Shown here: positions 14,392 through 20,381 of the stretch, in pieces
Position numbering within the stretch: position 1 is the first letter of the stretch
Layout: every line of letters starts with the position of its first letter
Source: an uncultured Bacilli bacterium
Lineage (GTDB): Bacteria; Bacillota_I; Bacilli_A; RF39; UBA660
DNA: 20,434 nt
Direction: 5' to 3'
Assembly: GCA_947599755.1 (NCBI GenBank)
Contig: CANQFO010000012.1
Coordinates: forward strand, 1-20,434
Position numbers and translations under genes: made by a program
Notes under the pieces: model-generated
What the model was told of the DNA's origin: nothing
The model's input: only the letters and a program-made list of their open reading frames with translations
Database searches by the model: none

Positions 14392-14421
14392 GAATAAAAA
14401 GTTTAGTCTCTTATCAATATA
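14392..14421 (+). promoter_or_regulatory. Candidate sigma-G/sigma-F promoter of sigG
   Basis: GAATA (14392-14396) matches the sigma-G -35 (GMATA) and CAATATA (14415-14421) matches the -10 CATnMTA in six of seven positions, with an 18-bp spacer. This fits autoregulated, forespore-specific transcription. The start predicted from it, near 14428, would fall inside the ribosome-binding site, so either the true start is slightly off or another promoter is used. Confidence 0.4.
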
Positions 14422-14434
14422 TTGATGGGAGGCT
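14405..14434 (+). promoter_or_regulatory. Hairpin sequestering the sigG ribosome-binding site
   Basis: AGTCTCTTATCAA (14405-14417) pairs without mismatch, counting three G-U pairs, with TTGATGGGAGGCT (14422-14434) around a TATA loop. The 3' arm contains the entire Shine-Dalgarno site GGGAGG (14427-14432). Such a stem would limit translation initiation at ATG 14438 in any transcript starting upstream of 14405, such as read-through from trmL. It ends in TTTT, so it also looks like an attenuating terminator. Confidence 0.6.
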
Positions 14435-14437
14435 TTT

Positions 14438-15214
14438 ATGTCAAAATATAAAGTAGAAATTAGTGGAATTAATACCAATGATATTGATGTTTTAACAAAT
14501 GAAGAAATGATACAGTTATTTAAGAGAGTAAAAGAAAAGGATGAGTTTGCTAGAGAATTATTGGTTAATGGGAATCTTAGGTTGGTTCTTTCCATTTTAA
14601 AAAAATTTAATAATCGTCAAGAAAATATGGATGATTTATTTCAGATTGGTTGTATTGGATTGTTGAAAGCTATTGATAATTTTGATTTATCTCATGAAGT
14701 GAAATTTTCTACTTATGCAGTTCCTATGATTTTGGGAGAAGTAAGAAGATATATTCGTGATAATAATAGTATTAGAGTGAGTAGATCTTTAAAAGATATT
14801 GCTTATAAGACTTTAAGATTAAAAGAGCAATATTTATCTCAAACAGGTCAAGAACCTACTACTGAGTATATTGCTGATCAATTAAATGTTACTCCTTATG
14901 AAATTGTTTCTGCTCTTGATTCTTTAAAAGAGCCTATTAGTATGTATGAGCCTATTTATAATGATGGGGGAGATACTATTTATTTGTATGATCAAATTGA
15001 AGATAAAAAAACAAATAGTGAAGAATTTTCTAATCGTTTGGCGTTAGAAAGTGCTATTGATCATTTGAATCAAAGAGAAAAATTTATTTTGGATGAACGA
15101 TTTGTAGTTGGTAAGACGCAAATGGAGATTGCTGAAGAATTAAGTATTAGTCAAGCTCAAGTATCTAGATTGGAAAAAGATGCAATTAAACAATTAAAGA
15201 AAGTATTAAAGTAG
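14438..15214 (+). CDS. sigG: RNA polymerase sporulation sigma factor SigG
   Basis: SigG directs late gene expression in the forespore. It has 258 aa and is colinear with Bacillus subtilis SigG from the start (SKYKVEISGI...LTNEEM) through region 2 (VNGNLRLVLSILKKFNNR, DDLFQIGCIGLLKAIDNFDLSHEVKFSTYAVPMILGEVRRYIRDN), the SigG-specific IRVSRSLKDIAYK, region 3 (EPISMYEPIYNDGGD) and the region 4 helix-turn-helix (KTQMEIAEELSISQAQVSRLEKDAIKQL). GGGAGG is 5 nt before the ATG but lies in a hairpin. SigE is usually the upstream neighbour of SigG; here it is trmL. Read with the following ylmC-like and yunB genes, this is a sporulation block. The identity is firm. Confidence 0.96.
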   Translation: MSKYKVEISGINTNDIDVLTNEEMIQLFKRVKEKDEFARELLVNGNLRLVLSILKKFNNRQENMDDLFQIGCIGLLKAIDNFDLSHEVKFSTYAVPMILGEVRRYIRDNNSIRVSRSLKDIAYKTLRLKEQYLSQTGQEPTTEYIADQLNVTPYEIVSALDSLKEPISMYEPIYNDGGDTIYLYDQIEDKKTNSEEFSNRLALESAIDHLNQREKFILDERFVVGKTQMEIAEELSISQAQVSRLEKDAIKQLKKVLK

Positions 15215-15277
15215 ATCATATAAAATGATGTAGAGTAATATAATTAGTTAGAAAGAGATTTTCAAGTAGGTGTTATA

Positions 15278-15508
15278 ATGAGATTATCTGATTTGCAAAC
15301 TAAAAATATTGTGAATGTAATAGATGGAAGAAATGTGGGTAATATAATTGATGTTAATGTTTTAGAAAATGGGAGTATTGAATCATTAGTAATTGAAGCA
15401 AATAAAAATTTTTTTTCATTGAATAGGGAAAGTGATACAGAGATATTATGGAAAGATATTACTAAAATTGGAGAAGATGTTATTTTAGTAAAAATTGGGT
15501 TACCATGA
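15278..15508 (+). CDS. YlmC/YmxH family sporulation protein (PRC-barrel)
   Basis: This 76-aa protein has a PRC-barrel fold pattern: MRLSDLQTKNIVNVIDGRNVGNIIDV at the N-terminus, a short variable middle and a final strand with WKDITKIGEDVILVKI. YlmC/YmxH proteins are small, widespread in spore formers and commonly next to sigG or sigE; their biochemical role is not settled. AGGTG (15268-15272) lies 5 nt before ATG 15278. The gene is 63 bp after sigG, and its stop TGA overlaps the yunB start as ATGA, so the pair is translationally coupled. The gap after sigG has only a weak 5-bp hairpin (15215-15229). Confidence 0.85.
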   Translation: MRLSDLQTKNIVNVIDGRNVGNIIDVNVLENGSIESLVIEANKNFFSLNRESDTEILWKDITKIGEDVILVKIGLP

Positions 15509-16224
15509 ATAAAGGGAAAGTGATTTTTTATTTTTTATTCTCTACGGTTATTTCTTCTTTTTTTTTGTTACAAATTCTTGGAAAAAAATTAAGCCCTATT
15601 TTATATCGTTATGTTAATGTGGAAACAAAACGTTTTGCTAGTAATGTAGTCAATTATGCTGTTAATGATGTGATATCAAAAAATATGGAAAAAGATTTAT
15701 TTGAAATTTCTAAAAATAATGAGGGAGAGGTACAGATATTGAATTATAATACTAAAGAGGTAAATCTACTTTTAAAAAAAATTAATGAGGTTATTCAAGA
15801 TCGATTATTAAATTTAGAAGATGGTAAGGTAGAACAATTGCAAATTTCTGATAATTTTAAGAGAGGAAAATTTTTAAAAATTAAAAATGGGGTATTATGT
15901 GAAATACCAATGGGATCTTTACGTGGAAATTCTTTGTTTGTTAATATTGGGCCTACTATTCCTATTCGAATGTCTTTTTTGGGACAAGTTCAGACTAATT
16001 TAAATACAAAAGTAACTAGTTATGGGATTAATAATTTAGTTATTGAGGTAAGTGTTCATGTAGAAGTGGAAGAGCAGGTTACGATGCCTGTAATGTCTAA
16101 AAATAGTATTATTGAAATTGATGCTCCATTGACTATTAAAATTATTCAAGGTAGAGTACCGGAATATTATATTAATGGAATGGAAAAAAATTCTCCTATT
16201 TATTCTACTTCAATTCAGGAATGA
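15505..16224 (+). CDS. yunB: Sporulation protein YunB
   Basis: This 239-aa protein has an N-terminal membrane anchor (about residues 7-26) and an external domain. The diagnostic part is the C-terminal half: PMGSLRGN, then IGPTIPIRMSFLGQVQTNLNTKV, SYGINNLVIEVSVHVEVEEQVTMPV and the closing strand around APLTIKIIQGRVPEYY, which follows the YunB family pattern. Bacillus YunB is required for normal sporulation and is expressed in the mother cell. Its start overlaps the ylmC stop by 4 bp (ATGA) and only a weak GGG lies upstream, so translation probably depends on coupling. In Bacillus yunB is near yutD rather than sigG; here it joins the two blocks. Confidence 0.9.
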   Translation: MNKGKVIFYFLFSTVISSFFLLQILGKKLSPILYRYVNVETKRFASNVVNYAVNDVISKNMEKDLFEISKNNEGEVQILNYNTKEVNLLLKKINEVIQDRLLNLEDGKVEQLQISDNFKRGKFLKIKNGVLCEIPMGSLRGNSLFVNIGPTIPIRMSFLGQVQTNLNTKVTSYGINNLVIEVSVHVEVEEQVTMPVMSKNSIIEIDAPLTIKIIQGRVPEYYINGMEKNSPIYSTSIQE

Positions 16225-16308
16225 TAGTATTATAGAAAATTTTACTGTTTATATAGAATATTTTATTTGATATGGTAATATTATTAGGTAGAGATAGTAT
16301 AGGGAATT

Positions 16309-16338
16309 TTGGTATTTGAAATTTAAATATGATATAAT
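16309..16338 (+). promoter_or_regulatory. Promoter of yutD
   Basis: TTGGTA (16309-16314), an 18-bp spacer and a perfect TATAAT (16333-16338) with a TGA extension. The region 16225-16308 before it is AT-rich and shows no clear terminator for yunB. Confidence 0.7.
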
Positions 16339-16383
16339 CAGTCTAAAGAAATATTTTCATGATAATAAAGAGGTGTATGGAAT

Positions 16384-16662
16384 ATGGAAAAAATAATGGT
16401 TCATGGCAAAGTTTATGAAATTATTGAAGGGAATGAGGGGATGATTAATTTAGTAGAATTAGAAGATAAAATGACTGATTATTTTGATAATTATGATTAT
16501 GTTTTTGGGGATTATTCTTATGAAAAGGTGAGATTAAAAGGATTTAATGATAGTTATAGTAAAGGAGTAAATTCTATTAATGATATTCAGTATTTAGAGG
16601 AGTATAAAAAGGAGTATTGTAGTTATGGTGCTAAGACTTTTTTAATTAAAAAAGTTAAATAG
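16384..16662 (+). CDS. yutD: YutD family protein
   Basis: This 92-aa protein shows the YutD (DUF1027) signature: GKVYEIIEGN at the N-terminus, then YDYVFGDYSYEKVRLKGF and the C-terminal YLEEYKKEYCSYGAKTFLIKK, matching the family's DYIVGDWGYGQLRLRGF and DYLYEYCNFGCAYFVL pattern. Function is not established. AAGAGGTG (16368-16375) is 8 nt before ATG 16384; an out-of-frame ATG at 16377 is ignored. It has its own extended -10 promoter. In Bacillus yutD is close to yunB, as here. Confidence 0.85.
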   Translation: MEKIMVHGKVYEIIEGNEGMINLVELEDKMTDYFDNYDYVFGDYSYEKVRLKGFNDSYSKGVNSINDIQYLEEYKKEYCSYGAKTFLIKKVK

Positions 16663-16666
16663 GGTC

Positions 16667-16694
16667 TTGTTTTTGATGAAAATTATGATAGAAT
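16667..16694 (+). promoter_or_regulatory. Promoter of the DUF1292 gene
   Basis: TTGTTT (16667-16672), a 16-bp spacer and TAGAAT (16689-16694) preceded by TGA. A second -10-like TATAAT at 16700-16705 is nearer the start but lacks a -35 partner. No terminator is visible after yutD, so read-through is possible. Confidence 0.5.
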
Positions 16695-16733
16695 AGAATT
16701 ATAATGAATATAATAAGGGGAGGATTTTTGAGT

Positions 16734-17009
16734 ATGGAAAATCAGGATTATGAAAAAAAAGTAATGTCTATTGTATCGGATGATGGTTCAATAGAAGAAG
16801 TTGAGGTAATTCTTGCTTTTGAATTTAAAGATACAAATAAGGAATATGTGATTTATACAAAAAATGAAAAAGATGAACATGATAATATAACTGTTTATGT
16901 TTCTAATGTTGATCGTTCTTCTGGAGAAGCTAAATTATTGGGTGTGGATAATGAAGAAGAATGGAATCGTGTAAAGGATGTATTACGAGAATTATCCAAA
17001 TCTGAATAG
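16734..17009 (+). CDS. DUF1292 family protein (YrzB-like)
   Basis: This acidic protein of 91 aa has the DUF1292 pattern: IVSDDGSIEEVEVILAFEF, then KEYVIYTKNEKDEHDNITVYVSNVD and a helical end with EEWNRVKDVL. Members are small, widespread in Firmicutes and of unknown function. GGGGAGG (16717-16723) serves either a TTG at 16728 (4 nt) or ATG 16734 (10 nt); the ATG is chosen because family members start just before the first strand, but the TTG is possible. It lies 20 bp upstream of the 410-aa gene and is very probably in one operon with it. Confidence 0.8.
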   Translation: MENQDYEKKVMSIVSDDGSIEEVEVILAFEFKDTNKEYVIYTKNEKDEHDNITVYVSNVDRSSGEAKLLGVDNEEEWNRVKDVLRELSKSE

Positions 17010-17029
17010 TATAAAGGGAGGTTTAAATT

Positions 17030-18262
17030 ATGGAGTTAAACAACGTTAATTTAAAAGATTTTGGTGGTACTGTAGTAAAAGTTGGGTTACCTAAAGTTAT
17101 TAGATTTAAGCAAGGTTCATTTTATAACGTGTTTAATAGATTTGAAAAATTTTTGACACAACAACGAAATGAAGTTACTTCTATTTTTTCTGTTGAAAAT
17201 GAAAAAGAGTTAAATGAGGTTACTCCTATTATTTCTAATATGAGTCAATGGGTTCAATTTTTACCAAGAGAATATCCATCTGAAAGGGATGTTGATTCTC
17301 GGGCTATTAAGTTGAAACCTGAAATGATAGTAAATGTTAGAGAAAATAGCAAAATTATTTATAAAGAAGTTCCACCTGTTGTAATGGAACATTCGGAGAA
17401 TTCTGATGTGGATGGTCAATCTTCAATAGCAGTTCCTGATGAGCAAGAAATTAAAAATATGGTAGATAGTCAATTTAATTTGCAGGAAATGGATGTCAAT
17501 GCTCCTATGAAAATATCTGAGGATAATTTTGTGAAAAAATATGGAGAGGGTTCTGCTCATATTGATCGTTTTTCGACTACAGATCAGAATGATGATTCTG
17601 CTGAACTTAATTTTTCTGTTAATCCTGTTGAGGAACAAGCTTTGCCTGATCTAGCATCTGATGTTAATGAGGATTATCAACAAGGTGATTCTTCTCCTAT
17701 TAAATTTTCAGAAATTGGGGATAATTTTGATCAAAGTGAAGCTCAAAATATTTCTCCAGAAGAAGTTCAATCTATCTATGGGGAAAGTGAAAAACAAAAA
17801 TCTGTTATTGTTTCAGAACAAGGTGATAATTCTTCTCAAGATATTTCAAAGTTTGTTTTTGATGATGCTATTAGTTCTGGGTTAGAGAATTCTGTTCATG
17901 AAGAAAATAAAAATTTGCGATTTGATCTTAGTGATGCTACGCCAAAAGATTTGGAACAAGCTTTGGAAAAAGCTTCTAACTATAATGATTTAAGTGATAT
18001 ATTAGCCAGAACAATGAAACTTAAAGAAGAAAATAAACAGTTGCATTCAACTGCTGAACAGGTTTATGCTGAGGAAAAGAAAACGAATAATGAGCGTGAT
18101 CAAGCGGTGGATCGTTTGAAGAGATTTAATGAGGAAATTCTAGAAGCAAATGCAAAAATATCTCAAGAGATTAGTGCTCGACGGCATCAAATTGAACGGG
18201 CTAAAACTGAAATTAGTGAAATTGATGGCGTAATTGATTCTAGTTCTCCTAAATTAAGATGA
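17030..18262 (+). CDS. Unrecognised acidic protein with C-terminal coiled coil
   Basis: I do not recognise this 410-aa protein. It has no signal peptide, membrane segment or cysteine, so it should be cytosolic. Residues 1-115 look folded and strand-rich (GGTVVKVGLPKVIRFKQGSFYNVF, then a Trp-containing SQWVQFLPREYP). Residues 120-310 are acidic, rich in Asp, Glu, Ser and Asn, and probably disordered, with loosely similar QGD-Ser segments near 215 and 265. Residues 320-405 form a long charged heptad-like helix (LARTMKLKEENKQLHSTAEQ onward) typical of a coiled coil. AAGGGAGG (17014-17021) lies 8 nt before ATG 17030, so expression is real. The arrangement suggests a scaffold or partner-binding protein, perhaps working with the DUF1292 product; that is inference. 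A terminator follows. Confidence 0.8.
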   Translation: MELNNVNLKDFGGTVVKVGLPKVIRFKQGSFYNVFNRFEKFLTQQRNEVTSIFSVENEKELNEVTPIISNMSQWVQFLPREYPSERDVDSRAIKLKPEMIVNVRENSKIIYKEVPPVVMEHSENSDVDGQSSIAVPDEQEIKNMVDSQFNLQEMDVNAPMKISEDNFVKKYGEGSAHIDRFSTTDQNDDSAELNFSVNPVEEQALPDLASDVNEDYQQGDSSPIKFSEIGDNFDQSEAQNISPEEVQSIYGESEKQKSVIVSEQGDNSSQDISKFVFDDAISSGLENSVHEENKNLRFDLSDATPKDLEQALEKASNYNDLSDILARTMKLKEENKQLHSTAEQVYAEEKKTNNERDQAVDRLKRFNEEILEANAKISQEISARRHQIERAKTEISEIDGVIDSSSPKLR

Positions 18263-18298
18263 TATATATTTTGTAAATTTATAGAGATTTGTGTTGAT

Positions 18299-18326
18299 AA
18301 GAATGAAAAGTTTTTTTCATTCTTTT
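18299..18326 (+). terminator. Intrinsic terminator after the coiled-coil gene
   Basis: AAGAATGAAAA (18299-18309) pairs perfectly with TTTTCATTCTT (18314-18324) around the loop GTTT, followed by further Ts. It closes the unit started at yutD or the DUF1292 gene. Confidence 0.65.
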
Positions 18327-18419
18327 AAAGTGTAAAAATATTTATAAAATATGATTTATTTTATTGTATAGATAATTTGCTAATTAAATTAAGTTAAGTA
18401 CGTTTTTTTGAGATTATCA

Positions 18420-18427
18420 CATATAAT
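18420..18427 (+). promoter_or_regulatory. Possible mother-cell or sigma-A -10 box before yutH
   Basis: CATATAAT matches the sigma-E -10 consensus CATACAnT at all but one defined position and also contains TATAAT. No convincing -35 is present for either sigma; an AC at 18400-18401 would be compatible with sigma-K. A start about 7 nt downstream would leave almost no leader. Confidence 0.25.
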
Positions 18428-18438
18428 TTAATGAGTTG

Positions 18439-19314
18439 ATGAAAATGAAAAATACTATTATGTATTACTATAATTTTGATAATATTTCTATATTTCGTTG
18501 GAAAGATAGAAAAATTATAAAAGTGAAAAACGAAGTTTATTTATTTGAAAAAATATATAATGAAAAAGAAATTATTGATGTATATCATTTATTAAATAAA
18601 AATCATCAATATTATTCTTTTGTTTTTAATAGAAATCATCAATTATTTACTCCATATAATGGAAATTATTATGTTTTATTGAAAAAAAATAATCATGTTA
18701 TTAATTTAGAAAGTGCTATATTTAAAATACAGTATGTTGTTGAAGGTAAAAATATTAGTAATCATAAAGATTGGGCTTTTTTATGGCAACAAAAAAATGA
18801 TTATTTTGAATATCAAATGAATCATATCTATGGAAAGTTTCTTTTAATTGATGAAAGTATAGATTATTTTATTGGTATGGCAGAGGCGGCAATTGCTTAT
18901 GTTAGTTATAATGATATAACATTACAACCTGGTATAGAACGTTTGGCTCTATGTCATAAAAGAATTAATCAAGATGATTTTTTAAATCCAATTAATGTTG
19001 TTGTTGATTATCCTGAACGAGATATTGCAGAGTATTTAAAATATATTTTTATTCAACAGGATTATAGTTCATCAAAATTAGAACGTATTTTTAATCAAGT
19101 TCAATGTACGGTAAGAGGTTATTATCGTATTTATGGAAGATTGTTATATCCTAGTTATTATTTTGATTTATATGAGCAAATTATTGATGGAAAAGTGGAA
19201 GAAAATAAAATTAAAAAAATTATTGATCGTATTGATGAATATGAGCAATATTTAAGTATGATTTATTATATAATTGAAAAAAGAGTAGATATCAAAGAAA
19301 TTGATTGGCTCTAA
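18439..19314 (+). CDS. yutH: YutH-like spore coat-associated protein (CotS/kinase-fold family)
   Basis: This 291-aa protein resembles YutH, a spore-coat protein with a degenerate aminoglycoside-phosphotransferase (CotS-type) fold. The recognisable part is the C-lobe: QPGIERLALCHKRI, NPINVVVDYPERDIAEYLKYIF, and RIYGRLLYPSYYFDLYEQII. Where active kinases have HGDxxxxN it reads LCHKRINQDD, and no DFG-like metal site is evident, so catalysis is doubtful. The N-lobe is very divergent and rich in Tyr and Asn. There is no Shine-Dalgarno site before TTG 18436, ATG 18439 or ATG 18445; ATG 18439 is chosen, uncertainly. CATATAAT (18420-18427) directly upstream resembles a sigma-E/K -10 box. It is convergent with the NifU gene, its near neighbour in Bacillus too. 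Confidence 0.72.
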   Translation: MKMKNTIMYYYNFDNISIFRWKDRKIIKVKNEVYLFEKIYNEKEIIDVYHLLNKNHQYYSFVFNRNHQLFTPYNGNYYVLLKKNNHVINLESAIFKIQYVVEGKNISNHKDWAFLWQQKNDYFEYQMNHIYGKFLLIDESIDYFIGMAEAAIAYVSYNDITLQPGIERLALCHKRINQDDFLNPINVVVDYPERDIAEYLKYIFIQQDYSSSKLERIFNQVQCTVRGYYRIYGRLLYPSYYFDLYEQIIDGKVEENKIKKIIDRIDEYEQYLSMIYYIIEKRVDIKEIDWL

Positions 19315-19320
19315 ACGATG

Positions 19321-19350
19321 AAATTTTATTATCTATTGATAATTAAATTT
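19321..19350. terminator. Shared hairpin between convergent yutH and NifU genes
   Basis: AAATTTTATTATC (19321-19333) and GATAATTAAATTT (19338-19350) pair over 12 of 13 positions around a 4-nt loop. It is almost pure A/T, overlaps the NifU-gene stop codon and is followed by Ts on the plus strand, so it may terminate yutH and possibly act both ways. Confidence 0.4.
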
Positions 19351-19585
19351 TATCTATATTTTTTACTTCTTTTACTTCTGGAATTTCGTTGATAATGATT
19401 TCTTCAATTCCATCTTTTAAAGTAGTATCAATCATTGGGCAATCTTGGCAGGCACCAGTTAAGCGAACGTAGACAATATTATCTTTATAGTCAATAAATT
19501 CTAAATTTCCTCCATCATTAATTAAAAAGGGTCTTATTTTTTCAATTAATGATAGTATTTTTAGTTTTACATCTTCTTTTTCCAT
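19343..19585 (-). CDS. NifU C-terminal-domain protein (iron-sulfur scaffold, YutI-like)
   Basis: This 80-aa stand-alone NifU-like domain assembles or carries iron-sulfur clusters for delivery to target proteins. The hallmarks are present: helix KLKILSLIEKIRPFLINDGGNLEFID, strand NIVYVRLTGACQDCPMIDTTLKDGIE with the CxxC cluster ligands, and the end PEVKEVKNI. The length matches the Bacillus YutI type. The start is placed at the ATG at 19583-19585, where the family normally begins; AAAGGA lies 12 nt upstream and overlaps an in-frame ATG at 19604-19606 that has no site of its own. It has its own promoter and about a 57-nt leader. Confidence 0.9.
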   Translation of the reverse strand: MEKEDVKLKILSLIEKIRPFLINDGGNLEFIDYKDNIVYVRLTGACQDCPMIDTTLKDGIEEIIINEIPEVKEVKNIDKI

Positions 19586-19649
19586 AAATATTTTCATTCC
19601 TTTCATTATATTTAAGATAATAGGTATAATAAAATGTATTACTGAAGAA

Positions 19650-19678
19650 AGTATATCATGTATGTTTTAAGATGTAAA
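19650..19678 (-). promoter_or_regulatory. Promoter of the NifU-domain gene
   Basis: On the minus strand TTTACA (19673-19678), a 17-bp spacer and TATACT (19650-19655) preceded by TGA, an extended -10 promoter. Confidence 0.7.
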
Positions 19679-19732
19679 TTAATAGGTAATAAAATTTATT
19701 TTTTATGGAAAGTACTTTATTGTTATTACTAA

Positions 19733-19761
19733 TAGACTTTTAAGTGGAAAGTTGGTACAAT
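19733..19761 (+). promoter_or_regulatory. Promoter of the S1-domain gene
   Basis: TAGACT (19733-19738), a 17-bp spacer and TACAAT (19756-19761) preceded by TGG. It is divergent from the NifU-gene promoter. Confidence 0.55.
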
Positions 19762-19783
19762 TATTATGGAGTTGGGGATCAAA

Positions 19784-20155
19784 ATGTCAAAGTATGAAAT
19801 AGGTGAGATTGTGATAGGTTATGTTACAGGAATTGAGAAGTATGGAATTTTTGTTCATTTAGGTGAGAATTATACGGGATTAATTCATATTTCTGAAATT
19901 TCTAATACATATATTAAAAATATACAAGATTATGTAAAAATTGGTGAAAAAATTTATGTACGAATTTTGGATATAAATGAAGATAAAAAACAAATTAAGC
20001 TAAGTATTAAGGGTTTTGATTATAAAATGGAAAAAAATAATATTCCTATTATTCAGGAAACTGTTTCAGGTTTTTCAACGTTAAAAGTTATGTTAAATGT
20101 ATGGATAGATAAGAAAAATAAAGAAATAATGGCTGAAAGAAATATAAAAAATTAA
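19784..20155 (+). CDS. S1 RNA-binding domain protein (YugI/GSP13/CvfD-like)
   Basis: This 123-aa protein has one S1 (OB-fold) domain in residues 1-75: YEIGEIVIGYVTGIEKYGIFVHLGENYTGLIHISEIS, then YVKIGEKIYVRILDINEDKKQIKLSIKG. The C-terminal tail around GFSTLKVMLNVWIDK matches that of YugI/CvfD, a ribosome-associated, stress-linked regulator in Firmicutes. ATG 19784 has GGGGA (19774-19778) 5 nt upstream; an earlier in-frame ATG at 19766 lacks such a site. It is a single-gene unit ending just before the tRNA promoter, with no separate terminator visible. Confidence 0.88.
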   Translation: MSKYEIGEIVIGYVTGIEKYGIFVHLGENYTGLIHISEISNTYIKNIQDYVKIGEKIYVRILDINEDKKQIKLSIKGFDYKMEKNNIPIIQETVSGFSTLKVMLNVWIDKKNKEIMAERNIKN

Positions 20156-20162
20156 AAATATA

Positions 20163-20191
20163 TTGACAAAAAAGTTAAACATTGGTATATT
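20163..20191 (+). promoter_or_regulatory. Promoter of the tRNA cluster
   Basis: A perfect TTGACA (20163-20168), a 17-bp spacer and TATATT (20186-20191) with TGG immediately before it, about 25 nt upstream of the first tRNA. It is the strongest sigma-A promoter in the window, as expected for stable RNA. Confidence 0.85.
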
Positions 20192-20215
20192 TAATACTGT
20201 CAATTGGTTTATTTT

Positions 20216-20292
20216 GGGCGATTAGCTCAGTTGGTTAGAGCATCTGCCTTACAAGCAGGGGGTCGGGAGTTCGAGTCTCTCATCGCCCACCA
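20216..20292 (+). tRNA. tRNA-Val (anticodon UAC)
   Basis: A 77-nt cloverleaf with acceptor GGGCGAT/ATCGCCC, the D arm AGCTCAGTTGGTTAGAGC, anticodon loop CTTACAA (TAC) and T loop TTCGAGT. The CCA end is encoded at 20290-20292. Confidence 0.97.
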
Positions 20293-20297
20293 TTTAT

Positions 20298-20373
20298 GCC
20301 GAAATAGCTCAATTGGTAGAGCAACTGATTTGTAATCAGTAGGTTCCGGGTTCAAGTCCTGGTTTCGGCACCA
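20298..20373 (+). tRNA. tRNA-Thr (anticodon UGU)
   Basis: A 76-nt cloverleaf with acceptor GCCGAAA/TTTCGGC, anticodon stem CTGAT/ATCAG around loop TTTGTAA (TGT), T loop TTCAAGT and an encoded CCA. It is 5 nt after tRNA-Val. Confidence 0.97.
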
Positions 20374-20381
20374 TTTTTTTT

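Noticed and set aside
14405..14438. sigG hairpin plus TTTT as a plain trmL terminator
   Set aside because: Only four Ts follow and the 3' arm holds the sigG ribosome-binding site, so a role in sigG control explains it better, though partial termination remains possible.
14359..14595. Minus-strand open frame across the sigG start
   Set aside because: It opposes sigG and its control hairpin, has no family resemblance, and is explained by low GC.
17661..17885. Plus-strand open frame in another phase inside the 410-aa gene
   Set aside because: No ribosome-binding site and a biased Leu/Ile/Lys composition typical of an out-of-frame reading.
20162..20204. ATTGACA/TGTCAAT inverted repeat spanning the tRNA cluster promoter
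   Set aside because: The left arm is simply the -35 box and the arms are 29 nt apart, so chance similarity is more likely than an operator.
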